In this document: in pieces, positions 24,871 to 38,869 of the stretch | Layout: every line of letters starts with the position of its first letter | Position numbering within the stretch: the first letter of the stretch is position 1 | Assembly (NCBI RefSeq): GCF_020184175.1 | Contig: NC_065532.1 | Span: 12,028,001 to 12,092,000, forward strand | Length of the DNA stretch: 64,000 bases | Reading direction: 5' to 3' | Source of the DNA: Aphis gossypii | Taxonomy: Eukaryota > Arthropoda > Insecta > Hemiptera > Aphididae | Translations under genes and position numbers: made by a program | Notes under the pieces: model-generated | Seen by the model: the letters and a program-made list of their open reading frames with translations, nothing else | Told to the model about the DNA's origin: nothing | Databases searched by the model: none

Positions 24871-26270
24871 AGTATTATTATGCCAAGTGATCTGCTTTTA
24901 ATACAAAACACTCGTTATTTCGTATCGATATAATTTTTTAAGTTGTTTACTCTTTTGGACGATAAAGTACATTTTTTTTTTTTATTTCGTATTCAAAAGC
25001 TCAAAATATAATTCGAGATTTTTCGATCTATGAAATTCAGATTTTGAATAAGTAGGTTATCATTACTTATATAAGTATTTAAAGTTTAGATTAGTGGACC
25101 AGTATTTTGTGAAGTACCTACCCTTACATTACTCCAGTTTTTTTTCTACTTTCAGTTTTTGAAATAACGAGTGTCTTATATTTTAAATATCACCCACTAT
25201 ATGTTAATCAATGATATTATGTGCTATACATATATAAATTATAACTAAATTCGGTAAACAATACCTATTGAATACGATCTCGTGTGCAGGAAAGTTATGC
25301 GACTCTATTGTGAATTTATTTCAATGACATAATTTGTATAACAGACAACAGTATACAACAGTGATTTACCCACATTTCTCTTCAATTGTATATTTATTTA
25401 ATATTTTTTTTAGGGTTATTTTTAAGTGTACTGCTCGAATACTGTCACATTTTCAATTATTTAAATGCGTTTTTATATTATATACCTATATATATATATT
25501 GATGAATGATGATTCAAATATTTTTTTCAAAGGATTGACTTTTTTCCTTTAATTTTTAATCATATGATATTTTTGAAAACTTTTTCCATTTAATTTTAAA
25601 TTGAAATACATTTTATTTGATATAACATTCAACATTAGCTTAATAGTCATGATAATAGATTTAGAATATAATATGGAGACTATCGTGGTTATAAAACGGT
25701 GTAAATATTAGTCGGCTGTTTTTTATACTCAGGAAATTTTAACAAATGATAAAATGATTAAAGATTTATATTAACTACCATATTTTTAAATTACTACAGT
25801 CTTCATATTATCTTTCTAAAAATTCCATAATGAATCATTATTCATAGTACGTTAATGAATCTGAAACTACTTAATAATTTATATAAAACAGGTTCGTGAT
25901 TCTAATTTTCTAATTTTAAAAAAGAAGTTTGTATCATCGCAAAGTACTCCTTATAAATGGGATAGTAATAGTAATAAATCTAATTATTTAGGTATCATAA
26001 TTATTAAAACATACAAAAAAATGGGTTATAAAGAGATACACGACTAAAGAATACAATGGGATGAGCATACTTTGTAAATCACTATGTATATTCTGTTTTA
26101 ATTAATTTTTTTTTTTTGTGATATGGCATGATTTAAAACCAGAGATTGTTTATACTTGATCATTGCGTTAGCTCGGTCAATTTGAGTGAAAAAAAAAATA
26201 ATACCCGCTGACCTCTTATGAAAACGCATGTTAACCTCTAGGTAAACAAATATATACAAACAAAAAGCAA
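24871..26270. other. AT-rich non-coding DNA
   Basis: No credible gene; the 72-codon plus frame at 25334-25552 is F/I/Y-rich. Nothing else stands out. Confidence 0.7.
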
Positions 26271-26870
26271 TTTTTATCGGGAAAGTTTTTTTGACCGACC
26301 TACGGGCGGGGTGACGGTCTGCCCTATCGCTGCGCTCGCTCGGACGGTTTAAATAAATCGAAAATATCCGTCGACTTATTACTAAAAAAAAAAAAAAAAA
26401 ACCCACGCTCGGGATGGTTGGTCGCTCGGGCCTTCAAGTTCAAACGAGGTACCAGTGCAGGTATACCTATATGTGTATACTACTATATACACGTGCGACG
26501 GTTGAGTACGAACTTAACATTTGTCGTGTGCTCGATCGCTTTGACGAAAAAAAAAGAACGGGGTCGTCGGAAACAATTTAAAAAAAAAAAAAAAAAAAAA
26601 TCGAACATGCTCATTAGCAATACTTAAAAAAGTGTCTGCCGCCGCCGATAAGAGACGTGCGCTGAATCTTAGTCTATACGCGCCGAACGTTTTCACCGTA
26701 ACGGCTTTCTCGAACAAACAACGCTGCGCGTTATACGATATAATATTTTTTTTTTTTTATAACGCGTACCTGCCCGCTGACGGTATACGGCCGTAATGAT
26801 AATATGACGCGATATTAAAGATTGTGTATTTACGTCACACTCGACGCCGCCGCGTCGTTATACTATTAGC
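26271..26870. promoter_or_regulatory. CpG-containing upstream part of the 27-kb block
   Basis: Includes CCTACGGGCGGGGTGACGG at about 26300, CGCTGCGCTCGCTCGG at about 26328, and poly-A runs at 26384-26401 and 26580-26600. CAG/GTATACC at 26458-26467 is a weak donor-like site. Open frames of 102, 69 and 67 codons read through the homopolymers as K or F runs and are not credible. Probably part of one regulatory region with the following block. Confidence 0.3.
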
Positions 26871-27626
26871 GTTTGGGAAATTCAATTTGTCCCGAAATCC
26901 GTCGAATCCCCCAGCAGCATTAAGAAACGATTCGGCGGACCGGCCGGGAAAATCGCTGGTAGGGTAGCGGCAGCTGCAGCGGCGCCGGAGCCGCAGTCGT
27001 CGTCGAGACGTCCTTCAATCGTTTTACGCTTCATCAGCTATCGGCACGGAATTATTGCCGCCCCAGAGTCGTGTTATATAATACGGTTACCGTCATCGCG
27101 GCCGGAATCGCCGCACCGCGACCGCGCCCGCAAAGCCCGCGCAGATACGATACGGAATAATAATAATAATGACGATAATGATATTATGTGCGTTTGATTT
27201 CACAGGTTTTTAACGAGACCTCTGTCGGAGGGCGCGATCGGGGCGACGCGCCGGCGGGGAGGTGCGACCGTTTTCCTGACAGACGTCACAGGCCGGCCGA
27301 CCAGGCTGCTGTCGTTCCGCGCGTCAAAATCCCCCTGATCCGCAGTATACCGCAAACGCCGCACACCCGCCGACTCGGCCCACACCCACATACCCATCAC
27401 ACGAGACCATAAACACAGACATCACTCTGACACACGCACGCACGCCGTACGATCCACCTCCGTCGGGCACTATATATATTACCTCCACTTCTCCGCGCGT
27501 AACGTTGCGGTGCCATATAATATATTATATTATTATATAATTCGGTCTGCTTGTCTCGATGTCGTCCTCTGTGACTTTTCAGTCGCGATATTCCCGTCGG
27601 CCGTACGTGTTCGCATCACGCGATCG

Positions 27627-27646
27627 CCACCGCCGCCGCCCGCCGC
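27627..27646. repeat. CCG-rich triplet tract
   Basis: CCACCGCCGCCGCCCGCCGC, imperfect. It is complementary to the CGG tract 31 bases downstream, so a G/C hairpin is possible. Confidence 0.85.
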
Positions 27647-27677
27647 AATACGACCTGCACGCGCGTTATATTCTCAA

Positions 27678-27704
27678 CGGCGGTGGCGGCGGCGGCGGCG
27701 GCGG
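27678..27704. repeat. (CGG)9 triplet repeat with one TGG
   Basis: Nine triplets, the third being TGG. Read as protein it gives a poly-G run in one frame, but no gene context supports that. Confidence 0.92.
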
Positions 27705-27760
27705 TCGGTTGACGGTCATACACACACACATCCGAACCGTACATTAATCAATATCTTTAT

Positions 27761-30110
27761 TTTTCTCTTTCCTATATATATTTTATTATTACTTTTTTTT
27801 TTTTTTTGCGTTATCGACGACGGTGTGTTTTTATATTTCCAAATGCGATTCCATAGTGGCCCGTTTTGATGATATATTATTATTTATTGTGTTTCTTCAA
27901 ATCCGCTTAGGACTCGTTTACGAGACAGACAACACACGTATTATACGAAAACGATAATCGCCCGTGCCGAATGCAATAATATACACAGTAATATATATTA
28001 TAAAATCACTACAATGTATATATTAAGTTTGCGAGTACATTTTTGTCCGCCTGTCGAAACTAATCCGTCGCGTCATATGAGATGAGAACATCGCTGCAGC
28101 GACGTACGACATTAGCTGCAATATCGTTAATAATTAATTGTTCGAACAAACAAGATATTCGTTCTCGCGCCATACTGATTGATTATAACAAGAGCATCGT
28201 ATTGTAAAGAAACGTCTGCAGTAGAAAAGCCAAATAATTTACTCCTGTGATGGTAGTAGTAGAAATAGAAGTTTTTAGTAGACGTGCCAACGATCAAGAC
28301 GGTACAATTGACATTATATCTAAATTTTATTGTATAATAATTGAAATTGCCAGCGGCAAAATTTTCTTGGGAAAAACGATTAATTTAGGCCAAAACGTAT
28401 TGACGTATAAATAAAATGGTAACATATGATATTATTTAAAATACATAAGTTATTCTTTTCAATCATATTGTCAATCATTTGACTTGTTTTCTTTTTAGAA
28501 CTATACTACGTAAAATGCTTTATTCAAAAGTATTTCTAGATAATATAAATTACTAACTATCTAATTAGCTCTTACCTGTAAGTATTATTCAGACTATTCA
28601 GAATCCATATTTTTTATTTTAATTTAGAACAGAATTCAAGATTTTATAATACTCTATAATAAATAAAAACACATAAAAATGTTATCATATACTACTATTT
28701 TTTTAAAAAAAAAAAATGTCCTTATTATTATGTCATGTTCTTTCTGTTGTCAATGCTATTCATTCTAAGTATTTTTTTTATTAACAACGTAATGTTCTAA
28801 ACATTTTTTATTTGTTCACATATATTAAACTGTACAAATACATTATTATCATCTAGGGTCCCTTTTATAATATAATTTTATAATAATATACTCAGAAAAA
28901 ATAGATAAAAAATAAATATAACATAATGGTTCATGAAAAAATATGTTTCATATATATATTTATAAAATACCAATATTATTTGGAATTTTTATAAGAAACA
29001 TAGTTCTGAGTACTTACGAATAATTTTACACTTTAACTAAAACAAATATTGTTCTGAATACGTTTATAATGCATTTAATAAACAAGATAGTTTAAGTTAT
29101 AAATCTGTTACATACTTACATGTAAATTTGATACGAATATTATTTTAGACTCGGTTATTAAATGTAAAATGTTATTATTAATCAATACTTAATATTTGTT
29201 AGATAAAACAAAAACACAGGATTTTATAGCAACATGCGCACAGTGCGGAAGAATCTAAACTTTTATATAGATCACGTATTCACTGTAACATATTTTGTGT
29301 TACATAAAATAAATTAAGCAAATATTTCGGTTATCTCAATCATCTGAAAACAAAAACAAAATTAATGCAAAAGTAACATATAATTCTTATAACTAAAACA
29401 TTTTTATATTTTAGGAAACGAGAGATATAATTATGCTCGCTCTTATCATTTTTAAGTGAATTTTAAATTCAAGTTAGTATTAATAATTAATACTCGTATC
29501 AGGCATTAAGAATAAATTCGTAATACGGTTTTTAAAGCAGATAAAAAATACGAACCCATTTAATATTTCAATTATTTAAAGATCATAAATTATTTTTAAC
29601 TAAATTCGTGTCATCTGTCTGATTTTGGTATTGTTCACATAATGTACTCAAGAAGTTCCCATTAAACCACGCAATGAAAATTTAATTAATCGGGTTTCTA
29701 AAATCCATTTACAGGTCACAGGACTTGAAAATAATTTACCTATCTAATCTTTAAGTTATTTTCTTCTATCTTTTCGTATTTCATAATAGCTTCGATTTAT
29801 ATTCTTAAAGTGAATAAAAATCAAATCAAGTGCAATATAAAAATGAATACTATAATGCACCTAAACTATATAATATTATATAATTTTTTATTACTAACAA
29901 TACAAATATTAATTTTAGGTTGTCATTCACCTATATATACGTTTATTTATTTATTTTACATTATCTGCTTTGCCTCTATGTACCAAAGTCCAGATTTATT
30001 AAAAATTTAGAAATAATTGAATTCCCCTTAGTCGAGTTAAATATAAATTATAATATCTTTAGAAGTAAAAGAATTTCCTTGAATTTCCCAGGAAGATGTA
30101 ATCCTTGAAA
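27761..30110. other. AT-rich non-coding DNA
   Basis: CpG content fades out by about 28.2 kb, beyond which A/T runs dominate. Frames of 66 and 62 codons overlap at 29810-30108 and are I/L/Y-rich. No RNA gene or transposon end is seen. Confidence 0.65.
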
Positions 30111-30570
30111 TTAGGTAGAATGCTCGGAGTTATACTTGAGGTTTTTGTAAAAATGTTTTGACCCTACTCATTTTAACAATTAACAAGAGTACAAGATATC
30201 TAACTGTCTAAGTTACTAAAATTTGGTTGCTTCCAGCTAATTGCTAGCCTAGCTTAAATGTTGATCCAATATGTTATATGATAATGATTAATGACAAAAT
30301 AAATTTTGATCGACTTCCCATGTCCTAATATTATTATAATTGACTGACGAACTCTAGTCTAGAATTTTGGTGACCCATTTATTCCATAAATCAACCCACC
30401 CATTCAAGATAAACGCTGATCACGCTTTAACGGGGTAGATACTACCTGTATTATAGTTATTAATGTGTACTCATCATTATAGCGTGTATTATACGGGTGC
30501 CAACTTATTGGTTGGATCTTAAACCTATGATTAATTTTTAGCATTTCATTTTGTTTCGACAATCGTCGTT
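30111..30570. other. Slightly less AT-rich segment, unidentified
   Basis: Non-repetitive text such as CAGCTAATTGCTAGCCTAGC, AATCAACCCACCCATTC and CGCTTTAACGGGGTAG stands out mildly. No open frame. It might be a decayed mobile-element piece or a regulatory stretch. Confidence 0.2.
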
Positions 30571-31430
30571 ATCAATAATCCATTGTATCAAAATATAAAT
30601 ATTATTGGTATTATTATTAGATGAATACCTTATCATAAAATGAAAAATATTATTTTTTGATAGTTTGATCTAAATATAAGTACCTTTCTGAAAAAAAATT
30701 TTTGTCAAAGTTCTAATGACTACCTGACAAAAATGTCTAGATAAATAAAATAAAAAGTTTAAAAATATCACGAATTCAACAAAGTTAAAGAAGTTCCATT
30801 TTGTTACTTGTTATTTTTTTTTTAACATTCATTTTTTTATTACACAATCTATAAATACATATTTACAAGAAATGTATATATTATAAAATAATATATACAC
30901 CACTTCTACTCGAGTAAAGAGACTTCCAACGAAGACATTACGGTTGTTATATTTAAATAGTAAATTATTCGATTCTTTTTGACATAAACAATTTAATCAA
31001 TAAGTTAATGATAAATAAACATAAAAAATATTTAATCATTTATAGTTATAGCTTTACAGAAGATTAGTTTTTGATTAATTAAAACTAGAGAGAAAAATGT
31101 CAATAAAATATGAGTCCGGATAAAAGCATTATGACACAGACATAGTTATTATGAACAATAATAATATGAAGCACATGATATGATTCAATAAGTAAATATT
31201 ATATAAACAATAGATGTGTATCGTGTAATGCAGAATTTAGTAGTCATTTAATATGATATTTTGACAGGAAACGACCGAATACCAAATTATTTGTTTGTAA
31301 GCGCTCGTAGATGAATACAAATACTTTACTAGGTACATATTATAGTAAACTGCAATAATATACATCATTGGATTAAATTATAAAGCTTAATTTTATATCG
31401 TTATATTATGTGCTGTATAAAACATCTTTA
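30571..31430. other. AT-rich non-coding DNA
   Basis: Nothing recognisable. Confidence 0.7.
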
Positions 31431-31910
31431 TTCTCGGCAAATAAAAATAAACCTTATCCAGGCGCAACAATACGCCGAGGCTAGCCGTTGACACAGTGTA
31501 TTGTTATCAATTAACATTTTAAGCGAAATCTCTACTCGTCTACTACTTGTAGACCGTTATCTTTGGCGAGCCGCCTCGAGGGTGTATCTATATACGGTTT
31601 GAACCGCAGCGCCGATCACGACCGATAATTAGACAAAGGATTTTACTCGAATGAAATTACATTTGCGTCACCGTGTATTTGTTTCGTAGAGCATCGAATA
31701 ATGCGGTGAGTAGCGGCGCCGTTTTCTTTTATTCAAAGGCAATAACGATTTCAGAAACTTTCCGTTTCCGAACACCTCTCTACCGAAAATACAAATAAAA
31801 TAAAACGCGACTCGGCACCGTTCGAACATAATGCAACCCGTAAAAACTTCCAATGTAAACATAATAACAACAGTGTAGGCTAACAAGAACTAAATGAGAC
31901 AAAGTCTACA
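31431..31910. other. GC-richer patch, possible regulatory element
   Basis: Contains GGCGAGCCGCCTCGAGGGTG and GAACCGCAGCGCCGATCACG near 31566-31622 and GCGGTGAGTAGCGGCGCCG at about 31704, which includes a donor-like GTGAGT at 31706. A 72-codon minus frame (31668-31886) is unrecognised. The local rise in CpG suggests an enhancer or a small non-coding exon. Evidence is compositional only. Confidence 0.25.
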
Positions 31911-33160
31911 CCTGTTTTCGTAGTTTTTCGGCTTATTGAAAATCTAAAATGAAGAATTGAATAACAATCGCTTCGCTTAAAGTATAGGTAGTTAAATTAT
32001 TATTGCCCGGTATTTCTACCATCGATAATACCCTTTACCTAACAATAGTGTATAATGTCAAACTGCAATAATTTGATTATATAATATTTATTAATTTACG
32101 CCTGAAGAGAGGAACAAAAATACATCACCCTCAACTTAAAATACTTAAATCAACTTTATTTTTTAAAAAGAAACCTTATTAAATATTATTTATTCATAAT
32201 TCAATGGAACTATGTTTTTTTTTATCGACGAAAAGTAATTATAACATTATCATACTTTGATATAGAAGTATATTATAACATTTGAATGGACATAAAAAAA
32301 ATTAATTTCTTATGTAATAATAAAAAGATTATGTACAACAATATTTTTTCAACTAAAAGAGATAGAAGACTGCAAAGTATTTCTTATACAATATTAAGAC
32401 AATTAATACATTTTTATAAAAGATAAAGTACCTAGTGCTGCCTTAAAATGTGATTAACAACTCAAGATAAAATGTATTTTAATTTGTTCGATGTATTATA
32501 CTGCATAGAATAATGAAGAAAAAATTCATCAATTTATTAAAAAAATTATTCAACAACTTTGAATTCTTATAATATATATATATATAAGATGAAATAAATT
32601 AATAATAAAAATTAAATTATTAAATATTATATTAAAAATATGGATAACTATAGAAATAATATTTATAAACTAGATTAATTATGTTTAGTAACTACCATTT
32701 TATTTTTTCCTCAAACAAGCTAATTCAGCCTAAAAATATTGTAATATGATAATATTATAACGGTCATTAGAATAAGTTTTATATATTCACGTTTTATGAT
32801 TATCATTGAACCTAGGAGTAAAATATGTTTAGTTTGATAAATTTTGTTTAGACACTACTACATTACAGTAATAGAGTTATGTTTACATAGACCTAATATT
32901 AAGAAAAAAAATATTTTATTACGTCGAAAAGCGAAATATTAAAACTATTTAAATTTAAAATAATATCAAATAAAACATATTATAATAATACACTCGGAAT
33001 TACAGTTTAAAATTTCGATGTAGTTCGAGTTGATGTAATATTCTTAATTTAGTGTAAAAACAAATAACAACCAGTCATCAGTCATCGCAGTATAGCGTAT
33101 AAATAAATAATAGATAAGAATAACGTGTCTGTTTCAATAAATATTTAAAGTTCAAGAGTT
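31911..33160. other. AT-rich non-coding DNA
   Basis: Includes a short TA tract near 32573-32585. Nothing else recognised. Confidence 0.7.
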
Positions 33161-35560
33161 ATCGAAGCTGACGTATTCGTAATAATTTATATAAGTTTTG
33201 AATAATATAGGCGTATGGCGCGGGCTTACGAAAACATAGTTTGATAGAAAGGGGTAACGTTTACTTGTTAACTTTACGTCTTATAAAAGCCTATAAAGAA
33301 TACCTCCTACGAGTATAATATAAACGTTTAAACGACAAAATTGTGTTCGAGAATAATATTTTTAGGAGTACGCGAACATCGAGTAAACACTTCACATATA
33401 CGTGTAGACCATTGGAATCTTGGATTACACGTTGTGGATATATACTTTTCTTCTTTTTTTTTTTTTTCATTTTCTTCTGCTTTTATTACTTCTTCTTTTG
33501 ACCAACTTTCCCAACCGCATTTTCGTATTCGACAAAGACGTGTCCAGCATTATAAAAAAGTACACGCATCCTCGGAGACATGCGAATGACGGCGGTACAA
33601 AGATACTATGACTCGGGAATAAAAGAAATTTGTATGGCAAAAAAAAAACAAATCGTGCAACTACAAACGCATTACGTGTATATGACAGCTAACAATTAGA
33701 TTTACTTATTCTTTTGCTCCGTAACGTTTTGTTTGTTGTCCAATTTTTTTTTTTTTCAATATTTATATTTATTATGTATGTATAATATTATATTGTTCCT
33801 ACTAACGTTATTTAAATATAATAATATAACTCACAAAATCATTCACTATATTATGTTATGTACGCATTTAATCATATCATATTTTTATTTTAAATCGAAT
33901 AAACCAACTACGACTTAACGAAATCAATTTAGATACGTTTAAATTAATATGCTATACATATACGTTGAAGTTTTTAAAGTAAGATGCTGATTTTGTTCAG
34001 TGAAGTTTCTGTGCGTAATTATTCATGAGTCTACCGCAGAACGCGACCAATAATAATAATAATTATTATCATACCCATAAGCCAGAAGCCAACTATATTA
34101 TCATATCAAATTTGACGTTATTAAATCGGTGAACTCATATTCAAACAGTCGTACAACGTACAACGTCATGTCACATATTATACTAACTTCTACACGAAAT
34201 AAACAAAAATGAAGACGAACCTTAATAATACTCTACGTCTTTCTGTTTTAATAAACGTGTGAGAATTATTATAAAAAAAAACTACCTTAGATGACGATTT
34301 TTTTTTTTTTATTCTACGTTTTTAAAACTGTTAACAGTATAATACGGCTTATTCAAAACTCGATTTCATCACGTGGATTTTTTTTTATGGTTAAATAAAA
34401 TGAAGAAATTGAGCGTACCCATAATAGTACTATATATATTTTGCGGTCTATTATACAATTTATAACTCGACTAGAATCGCAGTCAAAAATACAAAAACTT
34501 CGATTTTCCTTTCTCCGCGACTTTCCATTCAAAACGTCCATATGCCGTGGCCTCGGCATCTGTGAGTTTTTATTATCTCTTTATTCGCCTTTAAAATTTT
34601 CATTAATTTTCCGAAGTATTTTCACGCCGCCGCCGCCGCCGCTAACTATCGCGCGAAGTGTATAATACCTGAATAAACGAATGCGCACATAACGCCCTGC
34701 GGCCCGTGTAGAACCTACCACGGCGTCGGAATAATAATAATAATATTGTGGTGCCGACGGCCACTGCTTTGATGTAACTGATCAAAATTATTCATTACAG
34801 AATAAGTAGGAATCGTTGTAGCGTTATTGGACACTCGGTTTATCGATTTACCGCTTTGTTTCTAGAGCACTCCTATTATATTATCATATAATATCTACAC
34901 GCAGTATTGCTCTGCGTACAAAGCTTATAATGTAAAACATTGTAAACGGAAAATATTAATAATAGAAAAAAATCGCATGCGATGCCCGTGATTGTTGTTA
35001 ACGATATCAAAACGGTCGAAATATTTTTAATTTATATTTTCGTCACACGATTATAATATTATACATGACGTAGACACCGATATATTATATTATAATATAA
35101 AACATTTTTAGTGCAAATCCTGTACATATATAGGTAGGTAGTATTATTAGTGCATACACGTCGTCAAAGCCGATTTCATAAAAACGCAGCTGCTGCTGCA
35201 GTGTACGTGAATAATGTTCTCGAATCTGTATAATATATAACATTGTATACACGTGGAATAGTGTGTCCGTAAAAAAGCAATTCGTCGGATGTTCAAGTGG
35301 TTTGGATGTAAATAATATATTCCAAATCGAACCGTATTTAAAACGCGACCGCAATAAAAAAAAAAATCAGCTTTTCTCTGGAATACAAATTAAAATTCTC
35401 AGCAAACCGTTTTCTCGACGACAATCGAAATTAATTTTCAACCATTCATACGGTTTGTGGTTAGACACGTTGCAATCGTCAACTGCGGTAAAATATAAAA
35501 AACAAAAAAAAAAACAAAACAAAAGCGCACATTTATTCAAGCGTTATAAATGATTTATTT
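33161..35560. other. Mixed-composition region with scattered CpG
   Basis: Patches near 33190-33610, 34340-34800 and 35150-35480 are less AT-rich. Open frames of 60-96 codons occur on both strands (the longest, 96 codons, at 35263-35553, ends in a K/Q-rich run) without recognisable domains. A (CGC)6 tract lies at 34625-34642, followed by GCCCTGCGGCCCGTGTAG. GCAGCTGCTGCTGCAG near 35187 is CAG/CTG-rich. It may host regulatory sites. Confidence 0.3.
34625..34642. repeat. (CGC)6 triplet repeat
   Basis: A perfect 18-base run inside a mildly CpG-rich patch. Confidence 0.92.
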
Positions 35561-38500
35561 TATCCACGGCAAAATTGAATTGTATTTTTGCAAACAATAG
35601 TAACTTATTGTCTGTTGATTATTTCCAACCGTGTATGCATTTTTAAAATACATAATATTTTTTATATATAATATAAACAAAGTATGGCATTATTATTACT
35701 ATTATTACTGTTTTTAAATTAAAAATACGAACGTGTTTTATACGTTAAATGTTTATGTACACATAAAAATCTTGGTAAGTAATAATCAAAGATATATGAA
35801 AATATATTTCGATATAGATATGACTTGTTTGAAAATTAAAGTCATTCAGACGAAAGTGTTAAGAGCAATTCGTAATTCGGCCCCTTGAATGAAGAAGAAA
35901 GCTTTCAGTGATTAACAAGTGGGTCATGTTATGGCAAAATAATCCAATTTAAATATTAGTTAACTTGTATAGACTGTATACGTATACACACGACGACCAA
36001 GAACAAAAACTTAACAGACTACGGTTCTAACAACTTACACTAATTCTATTTCAGCGTGTGATTATAAGCTTTTATTATATTATTAATGGATTTCGCGACG
36101 TCTAATAATACATTCTATCATTAGGAGTATAGTACCTATAAACATATATATGACACAAGGAAACAAATCGGTATACCTGCCAGTATAGTTTGAATGTACG
36201 AGCTATAGCAAAATAATTTATTCAGAAATTCTAAAGTACCATAAGTTGTTTTACCACCAAGTCCGTACATTATATTCAAGACACTGAGAATTCGAAATCA
36301 TTCTGTTGCATTCTTGTACATGTATCTAGTGACACCGTCGACATGAATATCATCAACAGCTCTAGATACAAAATAATGATAGTAAATAAAATATTCAAAT
36401 AGCATTTTTTGTTATAATAATAATATTTAAATAAATCAATTTAACAAAAAATCTAGTGTTATATATGAGTATAGTTATCAATTTATCATAATATTATTCT
36501 ATCATTATTCTATTTAATACTGTATGGAAATCGATTTATGAATTGAAATTTAGTTGTTAATGTTCATATCGTGTTAAAGTATATGAAAACAATTTTTAGT
36601 AAAGCTCAATTTACCCAAAAATGATAAATCATTACTGAAAAATGTTTAATATTACGTAAAAAAAAATAATAAATGAAGGGTTGTTTCTAATACTTTTTTT
36701 GGATATGCCATTTTTTATTTTACTTTTAAATTATTTTTACTGTTTCAAAAATTTGTTTAAAAAAAACCTCTATTTAAAATTACACGTAAATTCAAAACCA
36801 ATAAGCTTACATGCACATGGAATCCTTAATTATACACATTTTAGTTATGTAATTATTACTACACTACATAAAGTAAAAATGAATACCATTATAAATAATT
36901 CTGGACAACTCTCTGTATATTATCATGTCTCGTGAACTTTGGCAATTACGCGTATGGTGAAGTTTGAAATTCCCTTTTCTCGTATAAAGTAAAAATGATC
37001 CCGTAGGGCTCAAAAACAGATAAGAAACCATAGATAAAAAAGAAACTTAAGTCGGGCTGAGAGGAATAAAGCTCTAGAAAATATTCGTAGCAAAACTAGG
37101 TCAGAATTCTTAGTAATATTCTAGAATTTTTTACCAACTTAATATCTGATGTTTAAACTTAAAACACATATTACGTCTAACTGTATTATTTACACCTGTT
37201 AACAAAAAAACAAATAGTTATACTACCTACACGTTAATTTGTTTTAAAATAAAATAATCAAAGTTTATAATTAATATTGATAATAATTTTTAAAATTTGT
37301 TATTTTAATGCAATGTTTATTGTATCATTATAGCAGTTTTAGTTGTTTAATAATAATTATTTATAAATGTATGTAGTATGTATACGATAATATTTATTAT
37401 ATATTATTTTTTATAAATCGACGGATTGTTGACTTTAAATTCCTAGTAAATATTATACTGAAATCGGTAAATTAGTGCTTTAAAATTTTAAATGTTACTA
37501 CTTGTTTTTGATTTTTAAAATAATAATTTCACTTAAATATAAAATATATAAATCATAAATTTGCATAAACTTAAATTTTATGTTTGAAAGATTATTATCT
37601 CTGAACAAATCCCGAACATATATTAAATTATGTTATAACATTTTAAATAAAAATTCGTTATCATAAAAATCATATCTAACGAACGACAAATATAAATAGG
37701 TAGTTTAATGATATGCAACTTTTAATTCATTTATAGGATAGTTAGTACGTCATTCATATTATTTTCATGACATTGACTAAAATAATACAGAATAGATTCG
37801 TAATCACAAAAGCAAAATAGAATTCTTTAAAATTTTTCATTATTACAAATATACAAGAAAAAAACATTTTTTGCAAGTTTTTGTGATCGTTCAACGTGAC
37901 TGAAATAATTCATTTTCATATAAATCATACTGTCAATTAAAATTAAAATACGCAGATAAGAAATTATAAAACTTTTAGTTGGCAAACATTGAAACGTTAC
38001 ATAGATTATGCCCAAGGAAAGTCAGCAAAAGTTGGATAATACAAGTTTTAAAATGATCCACTTTGGTGCACCATTATAATATTTATAGTCATTTAATACT
38101 TGTACGATAATTCATATTTATTAATAAATTCAAAAATTTTAAACCGTCAATGATACATGCCATGCCGTCATTATATGAATAAAATTAATACCAGTATATG
38201 AGATATGTAAAACATATTATATTTCATGAGTTTATGAATAATATGCGTATCTGAATATTTTATATTTTTTTAAATTACTAACATAAAAAAAACATTTCTG
38301 TAAATATTGTGAAACAGTAAAGTAAGTTTTTAAATTATGACAAAATAATTAACATATAATTATTTATCATTTAAATAAGCAATTTCATCCAAATTGTATA
38401 AACTTAAAATGTCAATAAAAAATTATTTTCTTTATATACTTTTTAAATTTTATGGTTTCAGCTCAAAATAGATTAAGCCAGAATAGAAACTCTAGCTTAT

Positions 38501-38869
38501 CAAATTTTAGTTCTCCATTTTGAAAGGACTTATCAATGAATTAATTCTGTGATAATATGTTTTATTTCGTAAGCAAACTAAAAAATGTAATATTTTCTGC
38601 CCTTAGAATCACTTCTCTCTCAAACTTATCATCTCTAAAGCTTTGTTGATTACCATAATTTGACGACAAAAAATATATTTTATAGAACTGAAATTTTTAT
38701 GTTTATTTTTTCGTGTTTTTTTTCAAAGATTTTCGAACTGATAAGCCCTTCACCATTATATTTTTAGGTGACCATACGAGTTGTGTATTTTCTTGATGAG
38801 TTTCCATTCTGATTTAATATATTCTGTGGTTTTGGCATCAACTAATTATGAAGAATTTCGTATAAAATT
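35561..38869. other. AT-rich non-coding DNA
   Basis: The 84-codon plus frame at 36681-36935 and the 62-codon minus frame at 37827-38015 have random-like F/L/I/N composition. A slightly less AT-rich string lies at 36930-37100. 38440-38860 may hold the head of repeat copy B or another repeat, but I cannot align it. Confidence 0.6.

Larger units (their letters stand above)
26871..27760. promoter_or_regulatory. Strongly CpG-rich block, candidate promoter or 5' exon region
   Basis: This is one of the most GC-rich parts of the window (GCGGCGCCGGAGCCGCAG at about 26978; CGGCCGGAATCGCCGCACCG at about 27100; GCGACGCGCCGGCGGGGAGG at about 27242). An acceptor-like TTTGATTTCACAG/G ends at 27205. TTTTCAGTCGCG at 27587-27598 contains the arthropod initiator pattern TCAGTC. 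Open frames of 74, 119, 62 and 66 codons are R/P/H-rich and overlap on both strands; none has a domain I know. A plausible reading is an alternative promoter with an untranslated exon. Strand and exon boundaries are uncertain. Confidence 0.4.

Noticed and set aside
26098..26406. 102-codon minus-strand frame
   Set aside because: It starts in a homopolymer read as F residues and ends in a K run; no domain.
32425..32445. GTACCTAGTGCTGCC resembling miR-252
   Set aside because: It needs an insertion and mismatches to align, and there is no hairpin.
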